Assembly (NCBI RefSeq): GCF_013363975.1
Contig: NZ_JABWGN010000003.1
Location: forward strand, 434,001-498,000
Length of the DNA: 64,000 bases
Source: Nonomuraea montanisoli
GTDB lineage: Bacteria > Actinomycetota > Actinomycetes > Streptosporangiales > Streptosporangiaceae
Direction: 5' to 3'
The notes under the pieces were generated by a model. The model had not been told where the DNA came from. It made no database searches and worked only from the letters and a program-made list of their open reading frames with translations. Below, in pieces: positions 33,484-41,762 of the stretch; positions within the stretch are counted from its first letter, which is position 1, and every line of letters begins with the position of its first letter. The position numbers were made by a program, and so were the translations under genes.

Positions 33484-34225
33484 TCGCCATGTGGCCCGGC
33501 AGGTGGCCGATCGCGAACTCCACCCCGCTGGCCATGATCGCCGCCTGCGGCGTCACCCCGCACGCCCAGAACAGCGGCACCTCGCCCGGCCGCACCTCGA
33601 CCGGATCACCGAAGTCCGGACGGGCGAGGTCCGCGACGCCGATCGCCGCCGGGTCGCCCACGTGGACCGGCGCGCCGTGCACCATCGGGTACCGGCCGCT
33701 GACCTCGATCGCGGTGTCCACCAGCTCCTCCGGCACCGGCCGCATCGACACGACGAGCGGCCCGGACAACGTCGCCGTCGGCTCGCACTCGACGCTCGTG
33801 CGGTACATCGGCACGTTCGTCCCCAGCTCGAGGTGCCGTACCGGCACGCCCGCCGCGAGCAGCGCGCTCTCGAAGGTGAAGCTGCAGCCGATGAGGAACG
33901 GCACCAGGTCGTCCCGCCACCACGACGGCACGTCGTCGACGTCGGCGACCGGCCGCCCGTCCCGGTAGACGCGGTAGCCCGGCAGGTCGGTGCGCAGGTC
34001 ACCGCGGAACAGCGCGGTGGAGTACGCCCCCGGCTCTCCCACGTCGAGGACGGGGCACGCCCGCGCGTTGCGATGGGCGAACAGCAGCAGCTCGTAGGCC
34101 ATCGGCCGGGGCACGGCGATCAGGTTGGCCTGCGTCCAGCCCCTGCACCAGCCCGCGGTGGGCGACCGCTCGCCCGCGCGGAACCGCTCGCGCGCCTGCG
34201 CGGGCGTCAGGTCGGCGACATCCAC
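33446..34225 (-). CDS. DUF1445 / UPF0317 family putative hydro-lyase
   Basis: A 259-residue protein of the DUF1445 group (D-glutamate cyclase-like proteins belong to it). Conserved stretches are [74 protein letters not shown] and [14 protein letters not shown]. It is soluble and probably acts on hydroxy- or amino-acid-like compounds. The 3' end overlaps the convergent UvrA-like gene by 38 bp. Confidence 0.85.
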   Translation of the reverse strand: MDVADLTPAQARERFRAGERSPTAGWCRGWTQANLIAVPRPMAYELLLFAHRNARACPVLDVGEPGAYSTALFRGDLRTDLPGYRVYRDGRPVADVDDVPSWWRDDLVPFLIGCSFTFESALLAAGVPVRHLELGTNVPMYRTSVECEPTATLSGPLVVSMRPVPEELVDTAIEVSGRYPMVHGAPVHVGDPAAIGVADLARPDFGDPVEVRPGEVPLFWACGVTPQAAIMASGVEFAIGHLPGHMAIMDARDDDYRVT

Positions 34226-34261
34226 GCTTCGACAGTACGCCCCGAGGTGTCGCTCAGCGCA

Positions 34262-34612
34262 TCAGTCCGTTTCCACGGAGAAGGTGTGCGGGCCGAGCCC
34301 CACCCGGTCGCCCTGGGGCACCACGTACCCGTGGGCGACGAGGGTCGCCAGGCTGCGCCGCAGCCCGTCCTCCTCCAGGCCCGTGGCCCGGCACAGGGCG
34401 CCGACGTCCGCGCCGCCTCCACCCTGCGCCTCCGCGGCGACGGCCTCGTAGACGTGCACGTCCACATCCGACAGCGCCTGCACGTCGTGAGCCGGCACGT
34501 CGTGAGCCGGCACGTCGTGAGCCGGCACGTCGTGAGCCGGCACGTCGTGAGCCGGCACGTCGTGAGCCGGCACGTCGTGAGCCTGCGCGTCCTCATGCTC
34601 GTGGTGGGTCAT
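34262..34612 (-). CDS. Hypothetical protein with AHDVP pentapeptide repeats and a winged-helix-like domain
   Basis: A 116-residue protein. After MTHHEHEDAQ come seven tandem pentapeptides of the type AHDVP (15-bp DNA units), giving a His/Asp-rich tail. The C-terminal 65 residues (DVHVYEAVAAEAQ, VGALCRATGLEEDGLRRSLATLVAHGYVVPQGDRVGLG) read like a small winged-helix domain. The His/Asp repeats could bind metal, but this is speculation. Its ATG overlaps the stop of the DUF6158 gene (TGATG). Confidence 0.7.
   Translation of the reverse strand: MTHHEHEDAQAHDVPAHDVPAHDVPAHDVPAHDVPAHDVPAHDVQALSDVDVHVYEAVAAEAQGGGGADVGALCRATGLEEDGLRRSLATLVAHGYVVPQGDRVGLGPHTFSVETD
34481..34585 (-). repeat. 15-bp tandem repeat, seven units
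   Basis: The unit CACGTCGTGAGCCGG (plus strand) is repeated six times exactly from 34481 to 34570, followed by a seventh copy with one change (34571-34585). It keeps the reading frame of the AHDVP protein. Near-perfect identity implies recent expansion. Confidence 0.97.
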
Positions 34613-34836
34613 CAGCGCGCCCTCGCTCCCTCCCGCAGCCGCTCGGGGTCCACGTCCCGCTCGGGGTAGCGGCGCAGGTACTCACTCTCCAGCTCGTTCG
34701 TCCGCGAGGTGTGGCGGGCGAGCGCGTCGTCGGAGCCGTGCAAGAAGGCGTCGGTCCGGGTGGCGTGCAGTTGCCGCAGCTCACGCAGCAGATCGTCGTC
34801 ACTCAGGTCTCTGGGGTCTATTCCCATGGTCGTCAT
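34612..34836 (-). CDS. DUF6158 family protein
   Basis: A 74-residue actinomycete protein: GIDPRDLSDDDLLRELRQLHATRTDAFLHGSDDALARHTSRTNELESEYLRRYPERDVDPERLREGAR. It is charged, helical and soluble; function unknown. The ATG at 34836 is chosen because AGGGGG lies 6 bases upstream; the frame is open further upstream, and an ATG at 34827 is a later alternative. Its stop overlaps the start of the AHDVP-repeat gene. Confidence 0.8.
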   Translation of the reverse strand: MTTMGIDPRDLSDDDLLRELRQLHATRTDAFLHGSDDALARHTSRTNELESEYLRRYPERDVDPERLREGARAR

Positions 34837-34872
34837 GCGGTGCCCCCTACCCTGAATGACCTCGACAATATC

Positions 34873-34889
34873 TGTCACATTTCCTGACA
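34873..34889. promoter_or_regulatory. Inverted repeat in the LysR divergent promoter
   Basis: TGTCA-N7-TGACA lies between the DUF6158 and lysR genes. Its spacing fits the T-N11-A type of LysR sites loosely. It is a candidate autoregulatory site. Confidence 0.35.
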
Positions 34890-34931
34890 CATGGGATTGC
34901 CGGGAACAGAAGTGAGCCTTACCTTCCCGGT

Positions 34932-35864
34932 ATGGACCTTGAGCTCCGGCACCTCAGGATCGTCCGGGCGGTCGCCGACGCGGGAAGCGTGAGCAAGGCC
35001 GCGTCCACGCTGGGTCTGGCGCAGCCGGCCCTGTCCGCCCAACTCAAACGCATCGAGAGAGCGCTCGGCGGCACCCTGTTCGAACGCGACAGGCTCGGGG
35101 CCCGGCCCACCCGCCTCGGCGAGCTGGTGCTCGCCCGTGCCCGCGTCCTCCTCCCGGCCGCCCAGGAACTCCAGGACGAGGCGGCCCGCTTCGTCACCCG
35201 CCCCTCCCCCGGGTTCCGCATCGGCGCCACGTACGGGCCCGTGCTCGGCGGCCTCGTCCACCGGCTGGCGGCGGAGCACACGGTCAGCACGTACACGAGC
35301 TGGTCGGCCCGCGAGCTGGCCTCGATGGTGGAGCTGGGACGCCTGGACTACGCGCTCGTCGGCGCCTGCGGCGACAGCGGCGCCCCCGCCGGCGCGCTGC
35401 TGTGGGACTCGATCAGCCTCGACCCGATCTTCGTGCTCGTCCCCGAGCGGCACCCGGCGGCCGGCGAGAAGGAGGTGGAGCTGGCGGACCTGGCGGAGGA
35501 GCAGTGGGCCGTCACGCCGGGCGACGCCTGCTTCGCCGACTGCTTCGCGATGGCGTGCGCCCGCGCCGGGTTCACGCCCGGCACGATCTACGAGACCGAC
35601 GTGGCCACCTGCGCGCACCTCGCCCAGGTGGGGCGCGCGGTGGCGCTCTGCCAGGCCACGCACGTGCCGGAGCCGGGGCTGGTGATGGTGCCGCTGGCGG
35701 GGGCGCCGTTACGCTGGCGCCAGCTCCTCGGCCGCCACCCCGCCGCGCCGGACGCCACCTGGGTCCTGTCCCACGCCAAACAGGCCCATATGGACTCGGT
35801 ACGCCGGAACCCCGCGTACAGCGACTGGCTCGTCCGCAACCCCTCCTTCGGCACCGCCCCGTGA
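34932..35864 (+). CDS. LysR family transcriptional regulator
   Basis: A 310-residue regulator. The N-terminal winged helix is LELRHLRIVRAVADAGSVSKAASTLGLAQPALSAQLKRIERALGGTLFERDRLGARPTRLGELVL. A substrate-binding-fold effector domain follows, with VLVPERHPAAG and WAVTPGDACF. LysR proteins usually control a divergent gene, which here is the small DUF6158 unit. The inducer is unknown. Confidence 0.9.
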   Translation: MDLELRHLRIVRAVADAGSVSKAASTLGLAQPALSAQLKRIERALGGTLFERDRLGARPTRLGELVLARARVLLPAAQELQDEAARFVTRPSPGFRIGATYGPVLGGLVHRLAAEHTVSTYTSWSARELASMVELGRLDYALVGACGDSGAPAGALLWDSISLDPIFVLVPERHPAAGEKEVELADLAEEQWAVTPGDACFADCFAMACARAGFTPGTIYETDVATCAHLAQVGRAVALCQATHVPEPGLVMVPLAGAPLRWRQLLGRHPAAPDATWVLSHAKQAHMDSVRRNPAYSDWLVRNPSFGTAP

Positions 35865-35882
35865 CCACGCGCTCCCAGCGGC

Positions 35883-36434
35883 TCACACGGGCCAGGTGGC
35901 CACCGTGAACTCCCACCCGGGCCGCCACACGAACGGCGCGTCCACCAGCTCCTCCAGCGGCACGCCCTCCAGCAGGTTCTGCAGCGCCCACCGGTTGGCG
36001 GAGTGAGCGACGACGAGCACGGTGCGCCCCTGCCATTCCTTCATGCAGTCCTCCAGGAAGGAGGCGGTCGCGGCCACCACGTCCCGGTAGCTCTGCCCGC
36101 CGGGCCAGGGCACGTCGATGTACCGGCGCCGCAGGGCCGCCACCTCGCTCACGGGCCGCCCGTTGTGGATCCCGTAGTCGCACTCCCGCAACCGCGCGTC
36201 GACCCGGACCTCCTTGCCGTCCCTGTCGCGGACCGGGAAGGCGATCTCCACGGTCTGCACCGCCCGCCGCAGATCGGAGCAGTAGACCACGTCCACGTCC
36301 CGCCGCCGGACCCCGAGCTCGACGGCCAGCTCCCGCCCCCGCTGCGACAGCTCGCCGGGCAGGATGCCGGTGGCGATGCCGATCTCGTTGTCCACGGTGA
36401 CGGAGTGCGTCTCGTAGACCAGTCTCACGCCCAT
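35883..36434 (-). CDS. Histidine phosphatase family protein with a degenerate RHG motif
   Basis: A 183-residue protein of the phosphoglycerate-mutase-like fold. The N-terminal motif that should read RHGxT is replaced by LVYETHSVTVDNE: the His is kept but the preceding Arg is lost. Other elements are conserved: CSDLRRAVQTVEIAF, RLRECDYGIHNG and the second catalytic His in VLVVAHSANRWAL. A related subgroup in actinomycetes shares this YETHS start, so it is a lineage feature and not decay. Activity cannot be assumed. Confidence 0.82.
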   Translation of the reverse strand: MGVRLVYETHSVTVDNEIGIATGILPGELSQRGRELAVELGVRRRDVDVVYCSDLRRAVQTVEIAFPVRDRDGKEVRVDARLRECDYGIHNGRPVSEVAALRRRYIDVPWPGGQSYRDVVAATASFLEDCMKEWQGRTVLVVAHSANRWALQNLLEGVPLEELVDAPFVWRPGWEFTVATWPV

Positions 36435-36596
36435 CCCCAGACGCTACCGGCCCACCCCGGAAACCCGTGACCCACTCGATCAACCCGTGGGAGCGTGGAA
36501 TGATGTGCTCGCAGCGAACCCTCCCTCGGCGCGAGGGCCTATGCTCTACCCTTAGCCTGCGCCCCGGGGTTCGGGGGCGGCGGACAACTGAATCCA

Positions 36597-36670
36597 GGGG
36601 CGGTAGCTCAGCCGGTCAGAGCATCGGACTCATAATCCGTGGGTCGTGGGTTCAAGTCCCACCCGCCCTA
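36597..36670 (+). tRNA. tRNA-Met (anticodon CAT)
   Basis: A 74-base cloverleaf. The acceptor stem is GGGGCGG with CCGCCCT (one G-U pair), the D stem GCTC/GAGC, the anticodon loop CTCATAA, and the T arm GTGGG TTCAAGT CCCAC with discriminator A. The anticodon stem lacks the three GC pairs of initiator tRNA, so it is an elongator-type Met tRNA. A tRNA-Ile with modified CAT cannot be excluded by eye. CCA is not encoded. Confidence 0.93.
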
Positions 36671-36957
36671 CTCTTCTCACCACCGCACACCTGGCTTGAG
36701 CAGGGGTTTCGCGGGATCGCGGGTTACGCGGACAGGCAGCCGGTAGCAGCGGAGAGCAGCCGTGTGCCACCCGTCGCGGAATGGATCTTGAGGCGTTTCC
36801 CCAGGTCGCGCATTGCAAAAGACGCCGGATGGGTTCGGGGTCCGTTGCATTCCGCGCGATCACTGCGACAGGGCTTCCAAGATCGACGTCAGGTTGTGTC
36901 CCTGCTGGTACTGAAAGCTGCTGGCTGATCCGACGCCTCAGCAGGACAATCCAGATC

Positions 36958-37263
36958 ATGAAACCGGATCCGCAGCCCAAGGACGCCGCCTGGCCATGGC
37001 TGCTGTTCCTCTTATGGATCCTGGGCACACCGCTCCTGGGAGCGCTGTGGTTCAGCTACGGCTTCGCCCTCGCCGGAGGGCAGGCAACCAACAAACAGCT
37101 CTCCCAGATCTGCGGATACGCCATGCTGATCGTCGGATTCGGCGCGCCCATGCTGGGGCTCCTCCTCGCCCTCGCCTCCAAGCGGCGCAACGCCACCATC
37201 GTCTTCACCCTGGCCCTCATCGCGGTGGCTGTTTTCTGGGCCCGGCTGGCGCTGCACAAGTAG
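36958..37263 (+). CDS. Small integral membrane protein
   Basis: A 101-residue protein with three predicted membrane helices: WPWLLFLLWILGTPLLGALWFSYGFAL, GYAMLIVGFGAPMLGLLLALA and ATIVFTLALIAVAVFWARLAL. Residues between them include GGQATNKQLSQI and SKRRN. AGGA lies about 11 bases before the ATG. I do not recognise the family. It lies between the tRNA and the convergent GntR gene. Confidence 0.65.
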   Translation: MKPDPQPKDAAWPWLLFLLWILGTPLLGALWFSYGFALAGGQATNKQLSQICGYAMLIVGFGAPMLGLLLALASKRRNATIVFTLALIAVAVFWARLALHK

Positions 37264-37276
37264 CCGGAAGCGCCGG

Positions 37277-37990
37277 TCACCCGATCGGGTAGGCGTCCTC
37301 CAACTCGTGGCGATCGGCCGGAAGCGGCACCTCCACCACCACCAGCGGCCGGCCAGAGGCATCGCGAACAGCACCGAAGACCGCCGGCAGCGGCACGTTC
37401 TTCGGTATGCCGAGCTGCTTGACCTCCTGGGTCGTGGGCATGCGGGCGGTGATCTGCTCCACGATGTGATCGAAGCGCACCCCCTTGCGTGACTGGAGAT
37501 GTTGCCGGATGCCCTGCGGCAACGGCTCACCGCTGGTCAGGTCGGTGCCCTCGGACAGTTCCAGAGGCAGCCACAGCGAGACCAGCTCACTCGGCTCGCC
37601 ATCACGGATGACCAGCCGCCGGCGCAGGAACGCCTTGCTCTTGGGCTGCGCATCCAGCAACGCCACCACCCGGTTGGGCAGTGCCACCGCGCCGGCCTCG
37701 ACCAGCTCGCCGGGGGCGTTCGTCTCCGGACTGGTCAGGTACGCCTGACCTGTGCGGTTGGACTCCAGCGTCGCCATCGCAGGACGGCTGCGCACGAAGC
37801 GGCCCTTGCCCTGCTGAGACTCGATCCAGCCCTGCTCGCGCAGCACCCGAAGCGCCGCCACGACGGTGGGCCGGGAGACGCCGAACTCCTGGATGAGCTG
37901 ATGTTCGCTGGGGAGCATGGAGCCGGGCAGGTAGGTTCCCGCCTCGATACGCTGTTGAAGCGCCTGTGAGGTTGTTGCGACTGATTGCAT
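37277..37990 (-). CDS. GntR family regulator with a UTRA domain
   Basis: A 237-residue regulator. The N-terminal GntR helix-turn-helix is ALQQRIEAGTYLPGSMLPSEHQLIQEFGVSRPTVVAALRVLREQGWIESQQGKGRFV; the C-terminal half is a UTRA effector domain ending in GAVRDASGRPLVVVEVPLPADRHELEDAYPIG. The organisation resembles KorSA-type regulators of actinomycete integrative elements such as pSAM2, which fits the mobile-DNA debris that follows. The ATG at 37990 (MQSVATTSQ) is the family-like start. Confidence 0.83.
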   Translation of the reverse strand: MQSVATTSQALQQRIEAGTYLPGSMLPSEHQLIQEFGVSRPTVVAALRVLREQGWIESQQGKGRFVRSRPAMATLESNRTGQAYLTSPETNAPGELVEAGAVALPNRVVALLDAQPKSKAFLRRRLVIRDGEPSELVSLWLPLELSEGTDLTSGEPLPQGIRQHLQSRKGVRFDHIVEQITARMPTTQEVKQLGIPKNVPLPAVFGAVRDASGRPLVVVEVPLPADRHELEDAYPIG

Positions 37991-38014
37991 GTTCCAACAC
38001 TCTGATAAGACCAA

Positions 38015-38512
38015 TACATGGGCATTTCCGGCATGGCTGAGTAATGGGTCGACATGTCTCCTCGGCCTTACATTTGCCCTGGGAGGCCTCAGTGATTTAT
38101 GGTCCGACTACTCCCATCGGAAGGGAAAGGCGTCTACGACATTTAATACATTGAGTGCCGCATGCGTGCTTGCCTGCCCTTTTTCTGTGTCATCTATACG
38201 CTACTGCAAGCCAGGGGAAATGTTCGACCTGGCGATCTTTCCAGCTGGTCACCCTATTCTATTTTTGCCCTATCTGCAATAATCTTCGGTTTCATGGCCG
38301 GGGCCGCCGCAGTGGCGTTTGCTTCCTCAGGCTTGAAACGTCGAGGCGCAGCTGGAGAGTAGAAATCAATGCAGGCGGGTGTAGGCGCGTCAGGTGGTCC
38401 AGCGAGGCATAAACGCCAAAACTGTCGCCCTTCGAGTATGCTGCAGCCGAATCAAACCTCGCCGAACGTCTCGGTCGGTGTGGCGAGCACGTTGATCACC
38501 GAACTGCCTAGG
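38015..38512. other. AT-richer non-coding or decayed stretch with a possible broken membrane gene
   Basis: About 500 bases of clearly lower GC. In one plus-strand frame (37989-38282) there is CLLGLTFALGGLSDLWSDYSHRKGK and later FDLAIFPAGHPILF. In the next frame (38162-38362) there is YSIFALSAIIFGFMAGAAAVAFASSGLKRRG. Together they read like a small multi-span membrane protein with a frameshift near 38250. Neither piece matches a family I know, and there is no good ribosome-binding site. Confidence 0.35.
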
Positions 38513-39892
38513 TTAGATACGTAGTACACGCACAGCTAAGACGGTGCCGTCCTCGTGTATCGAAACGGGACCTCCCCATTTTCGATCCCACATCTGCTCC
38601 GGCCAGGTCCCGCGCCCGTCGTATACGTAACTGCGGTACTGCTCAACTCTTCCCGGTGCCGGTTTCCCGTTATCCTTCGGAGCGAGGAGGGTGAAAAGAT
38701 TCTCCGCGACTCCAGAAAACGCCTCTACGCGCTTGTCGTTGAGACGGAAGACGTGGTCCGTGCCGATGAATGGGATATCGAGCAGTTCGTGAGCCGCGTC
38801 CTGGACGCTGCCTGCCGCCGGGTGCGCGAAGCCAGTGGTGTAGCGCTGATTTCCCTGGCGTGCGGTCAAATACTGAGCAGTGGTATCGCCATCGCCGGCG
38901 AAGGCTGCTACTCCGGCGGTCGCTGTCCGCGCCAAAACATGGTGAAACCATGCGTAGTGCTCGGGCTGGACATGAAATCCAGGCTCGGGGGGCGGAACTT
39001 CATTACCCTCAGAGGGGGGTTGGATTCCCGGCATGATGTTCGCGTTCTCGGCCGCGCTGTCCAGGTTCCGCAGTGGATACTTAGGGAAAGCCTCCATCCA
39101 GTCGCCATTTCCAGGCGCATGAAGGCAGTGGATTGTGACTGGGCCCTCCATCGGCAACTCTGTACTGAAGATGAGGCAGGGTGTCTGGCCCCACGTTCCG
39201 ATGTGCATGGCTTCCACGTGGGCCGAGCATGCTGCGAGTTGCCCGTAGGAAGAGTTGGGTCCGCGACCGTGATTTCCCTTGGCCGCTATCAAAAAGACCC
39301 ATGACTGCTCACCCGGCTTCCAGACTTCTGCGAAGAAGTCGGGCTGATACTGGTAACCGGACGAGCTCTTTTGCCATCCCGCACGTAGGACGATGTCTGC
39401 GCTGACGATCGATACAAAGCGGTCAGGGTAACGCTGTCTGAGAACGTGTCTGGCTAGTGCTATGGCGAAACCCTGCCCTAGCTCTCGCGACTGAAGTTGC
39501 TTGTAGTACCGTGCTATGCCCTTACCTTCGTCGGACAACCCCAGGTACGCGTTGGGGACCGGATCCAGCGCCTGGCTGTACTTGAGGCTTCCCCAGTGTT
39601 CCGCTAGGCCGCGGCCAGCGCCTTGACGGGACAATGAGAGAGCCTGAGAGAGATCGTGCAGCACATTCCACGGGGTCAATCCCAGCGACCCGCCGACCTC
39701 CAAATTACGGAGGGGCTTCAAGCCGCTTTTTCGGCGAAGTGGCTGGTCACCTCTCTTTTTTCGCTTCTTGTCGTCCTTCGCTGCCGCCTTCTCTACGCTG
39801 CCGAGCAGCATAGAATCCGAGTGAACTGCTACGTTCGACGGCTGTACTAGCTCCCCTAAAACGTCCTCCGTAGGCTTTCTCGTCGGCTTCAA
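38513..39892 (-). CDS. Hypothetical protein of a mobile or defence-associated actinomycete family
   Basis: A 459-residue protein with lower-GC codon use than its chromosomal neighbours. The central part resembles an actinomycete family of unknown function: RYPDRFVSIVSADIVLRAGW, YQYQPDFFAEVWKPGEQSWVFLIAAKGNHGRG, QLAACSAHVEAMHIGTWGQTPCLIFSTELPMEGPVTIHCLHAPG. The PDFFAEVW...VFLIAAKG segment is shaped like a PD-(D/E)XK core, but the Glu before the Lys is Ala, so nuclease activity is doubtful. A Lys/Arg-rich stretch (residues about 35-60) could bind nucleic acid. The start is TTG with AGGAGGGG 4 bases upstream. Confidence 0.65.
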   Translation of the reverse strand: MKPTRKPTEDVLGELVQPSNVAVHSDSMLLGSVEKAAAKDDKKRKKRGDQPLRRKSGLKPLRNLEVGGSLGLTPWNVLHDLSQALSLSRQGAGRGLAEHWGSLKYSQALDPVPNAYLGLSDEGKGIARYYKQLQSRELGQGFAIALARHVLRQRYPDRFVSIVSADIVLRAGWQKSSSGYQYQPDFFAEVWKPGEQSWVFLIAAKGNHGRGPNSSYGQLAACSAHVEAMHIGTWGQTPCLIFSTELPMEGPVTIHCLHAPGNGDWMEAFPKYPLRNLDSAAENANIMPGIQPPSEGNEVPPPEPGFHVQPEHYAWFHHVLARTATAGVAAFAGDGDTTAQYLTARQGNQRYTTGFAHPAAGSVQDAAHELLDIPFIGTDHVFRLNDKRVEAFSGVAENLFTLLAPKDNGKPAPGRVEQYRSYVYDGRGTWPEQMWDRKWGGPVSIHEDGTVLAVRVLRI

Positions 39893-40564
39893 TCAGCCCC
39901 TCCTGTGCGTGTGACAAGTACGCATCGACATGAGCTTGCCATCAGAGGATGAAAGGTCCTCTATCCGAACGGAGAGTGTTCTTTAACCCCAACCTCGATC
40001 GTTCAGGGCACGGGAAGGCCAGTCTTCACGATCATTAAGCGCGGATGAAAGGTTCACCCTATGTAGCCGTGCCCGTCGCATGCCCAGTGGAGGGGAACAG
40101 CGGAGGGGCACGGAGAACACGATCAGGGCCGTGAGCTGCGTTCCCACGGGTGGATCAAGATCGGCATGCGTCTTCGCAAGCAGGATGTCAGGAGTCTGTT
40201 GCGCTTGAGCTCCACCCCACCCAAGGCATCGCAACTGATCATGGGGCGGGATTGTGCCCCACCCTCTTCCCACATGCGGCCGAAGGCGATCTTTGCGCTG
40301 TTTGCTTTCTACGCCGTAACGGCGGTTCCTGTGTGCCTGCCGGGCGGATGGCGAGTGATCGTGCAACCAACAGCAGATGACGCGGTGGAGGTCTACTGCG
40401 CACTGGGGCGTCGGCGCCCCGGTTCGCCGTGAGCATCGGGTCTTTCTATCAGGCCATACAGGTGGCTCAGCAGTGGGCCGAGGCCTATCCGCACGATCTC
40501 GCCCCGCCTTACCTCCTGTACACGCCATACCGGCTCGTCGCCACCGGAACTGTCAGGGTCCGAC
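39893..40564. other. No convincing gene
   Basis: About 670 bases of mixed composition. Short frames exist on both strands (the longest, at 40166-40432 plus, would encode 88 residues), but none has family resemblance, codon bias or a good ribosome-binding site. It is probably decayed mobile DNA. Confidence 0.5.
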
Positions 40565-40620
40565 CTGACTAATACGGTTCGGCGGCAACCCCGTCCAGGG
40601 TTCAAATCCCGATTCTCCGC
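40565..40620 (+). other. tRNA-Ser-like 3' fragment (probable relic attachment site)
   Basis: CTGACTAATACGGTT resembles the anticodon arm of tRNA-Ser(GCT), which normally has CTGCTAATGCGG. It is followed by a long variable arm, a perfect T arm (GGGTTCAAATCCC, 40598-40610) and an acceptor-like GATTCTCCGC end. No matching 5' half is present. Integrative elements insert into tRNA 3' ends, and an integrase relic starts 46 bases away, so this looks like an old att site. Confidence 0.5.
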
Positions 40621-40665
40621 AGGCGAACGGCGCATCCTTCAATCCGGATTATGCACGGACCGTCC

Positions 40666-41272
40666 TCAGAACAGCGTGATCAGCATCGCAGTCATCTGAT
40701 CGTGAGTCACGGGCCTTGCCGATCTCCCGGTTGGTCGCCCGAACCGTCTCAGCACCAGCCGCGCGATCGCCCTTGCGCTGTCGTGGTACAGCTGCGGCAG
40801 CACCGAGAGATAGGTGTCGGCGGTCAGCACGATGCCCGCATACCTCAGCGCAGCCCGGCCACCTCGCCGCGCCACAGCCCGCGCAAGGCCACCAGCCACC
40901 ACAGCACGAACAGCGAATCCTCCTGCGCGACGCGCAGAAGGGCGGCCAACTGCTCGACCGTCCGCACCGCCACCGGCGGACGCTCTCCCCCGCGCTGCCA
41001 GGCCACCTCCCGACGAGCGGTCCACACCACGGGATGCGAGCGCACCGGCACTGGCAGCCGCACGCCCCGCCCCAGGTTGCCCGCGATCAGGTCCTCAAGT
41101 ACTGGCCGTACCGATTCCGCCGCCGTCCCAGCGCCGCGAACATGCGCGTCACATCCTGCCGCGACAACTCCGCCGGCTTGACCCTGCCCAGGTACGGGAT
41201 CAGATGTAGCCGCACGTGATCCCGGCAGGCCCGGTGCATGGTCGGCCGCAACCGCGACTCCACCACCGACAA
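40666..41272 (-). pseudogene. Degraded tyrosine recombinase (integrase)
   Basis: Pieces of one integrase are spread over more than one frame. The N-terminal core-binding part (CRDHVRLHLIPYLGRVKPAELSRQDVTRMFAAL) is at 41087-41272. Box I with its Arg (LWWLVALRGLWRGEVAGLR) ends at a stop near 40845. The tail carrying the nucleophile Tyr (YAGIVLTADTYLSVLPQL) follows directly in another frame. The HxLRH region and the rest of the catalytic domain are deleted at that junction, so the gene is dead. Its 3' end faces the tRNA-Ser-like fragment, the usual int-att arrangement. Confidence 0.8.
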
Positions 41273-41366
41273 CCAGTCCGGCTCGCCCCATCACTGCACC
41301 CACAGCCGACGCCCTCGGGCTGGTGTTGTGGGATCTGGTCGTGACCCGTTGCCGCCGGCGGGCTCG

Positions 41367-41475
41367 GCGATCATCGTGGTGGTCGATGACACCCTGTTCA
41401 AGCGGTCGGGCAAGAGGGTGTTCGGGAGGACCTGACATCACGAGGGTGCGGTCAAGGGGCCGCCGACCAGGTGGT
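41367..41475 (+). pseudogene. Transposase fragment (DDE type, IS701-like)
   Basis: The frame reads AIIVVVDDTLFKRSGKRVFG, then RT, a TGA, then HHEGAVKGPP. DDTLFKRSGKKV followed by a HDG/GAAKG stretch is the region of the first catalytic Asp in IS701-type transposases. Only about 35 codons are recognisable and they are interrupted by a stop, so this is insertion-sequence debris. Confidence 0.65.
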
Positions 41476-41762
41476 GCTGAGCAAGCTCGCCCAGCACCGC
41501 GTTGCGGGACAGAACCCGTGCGCGCAAGAGAGTCAACGCGGTACTAAACAACACGCCGTCGGCCTGGAGTCTTCACTCCATTGGCCGCAGCTATAGGCGT
41601 GCCTTACGATTCCAGCCGAATCGAGTATCAACGATGGCGCAGCTCCCACAGTTCGTCGTTCGCTGACCGCAAATCGCAGCGAATGCGACATATCGATATG
41701 CGGTCTTGAGCGCGGCTTACCCTCTGACGGGAATCCGTGCGACAACTAGGGCAGGTGGGCGG
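41476..41762. promoter_or_regulatory. Upstream region of the Jet operon
   Basis: No gene is visible in these 287 bases, which presumably hold the Jet promoter. A perfect 12-bp palindrome CATATCGATATG lies at 41690-41701, about 60 bases before the jetA start, and is a candidate operator. I cannot assign -35 and -10 boxes with confidence. Confidence 0.4.

Noticed and set aside
34481..34585. Tandem 15-bp repeats considered as a CRISPR array
   Set aside because: Units are contiguous with no spacers, keep a reading frame and lie inside a gene; no cas genes are present.
34908..34926. Third iron box upstream of lysR
   Set aside because: Only 14 of 19 positions match and it runs into the ribosome-binding region of lysR; there is no iron-related gene nearby.
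36597..36670. tRNA-Met as the attachment site of an integrative element
   Set aside because: I found no downstream copy of its 3' end and no integrase next to it; the integrase relic lies beside a different, Ser-like tRNA fragment.
40166..40432. Small gene of 88 codons in the intergenic mobile region
   Set aside because: No ribosome-binding site, no family resemblance and overlapping frames of similar quality on the other strand.
41238..41435. Intact small gene before jetA
   Set aside because: The frame holds a DDTLFKRSGKR transposase fragment cut by a stop, so it is a remnant and not a gene.
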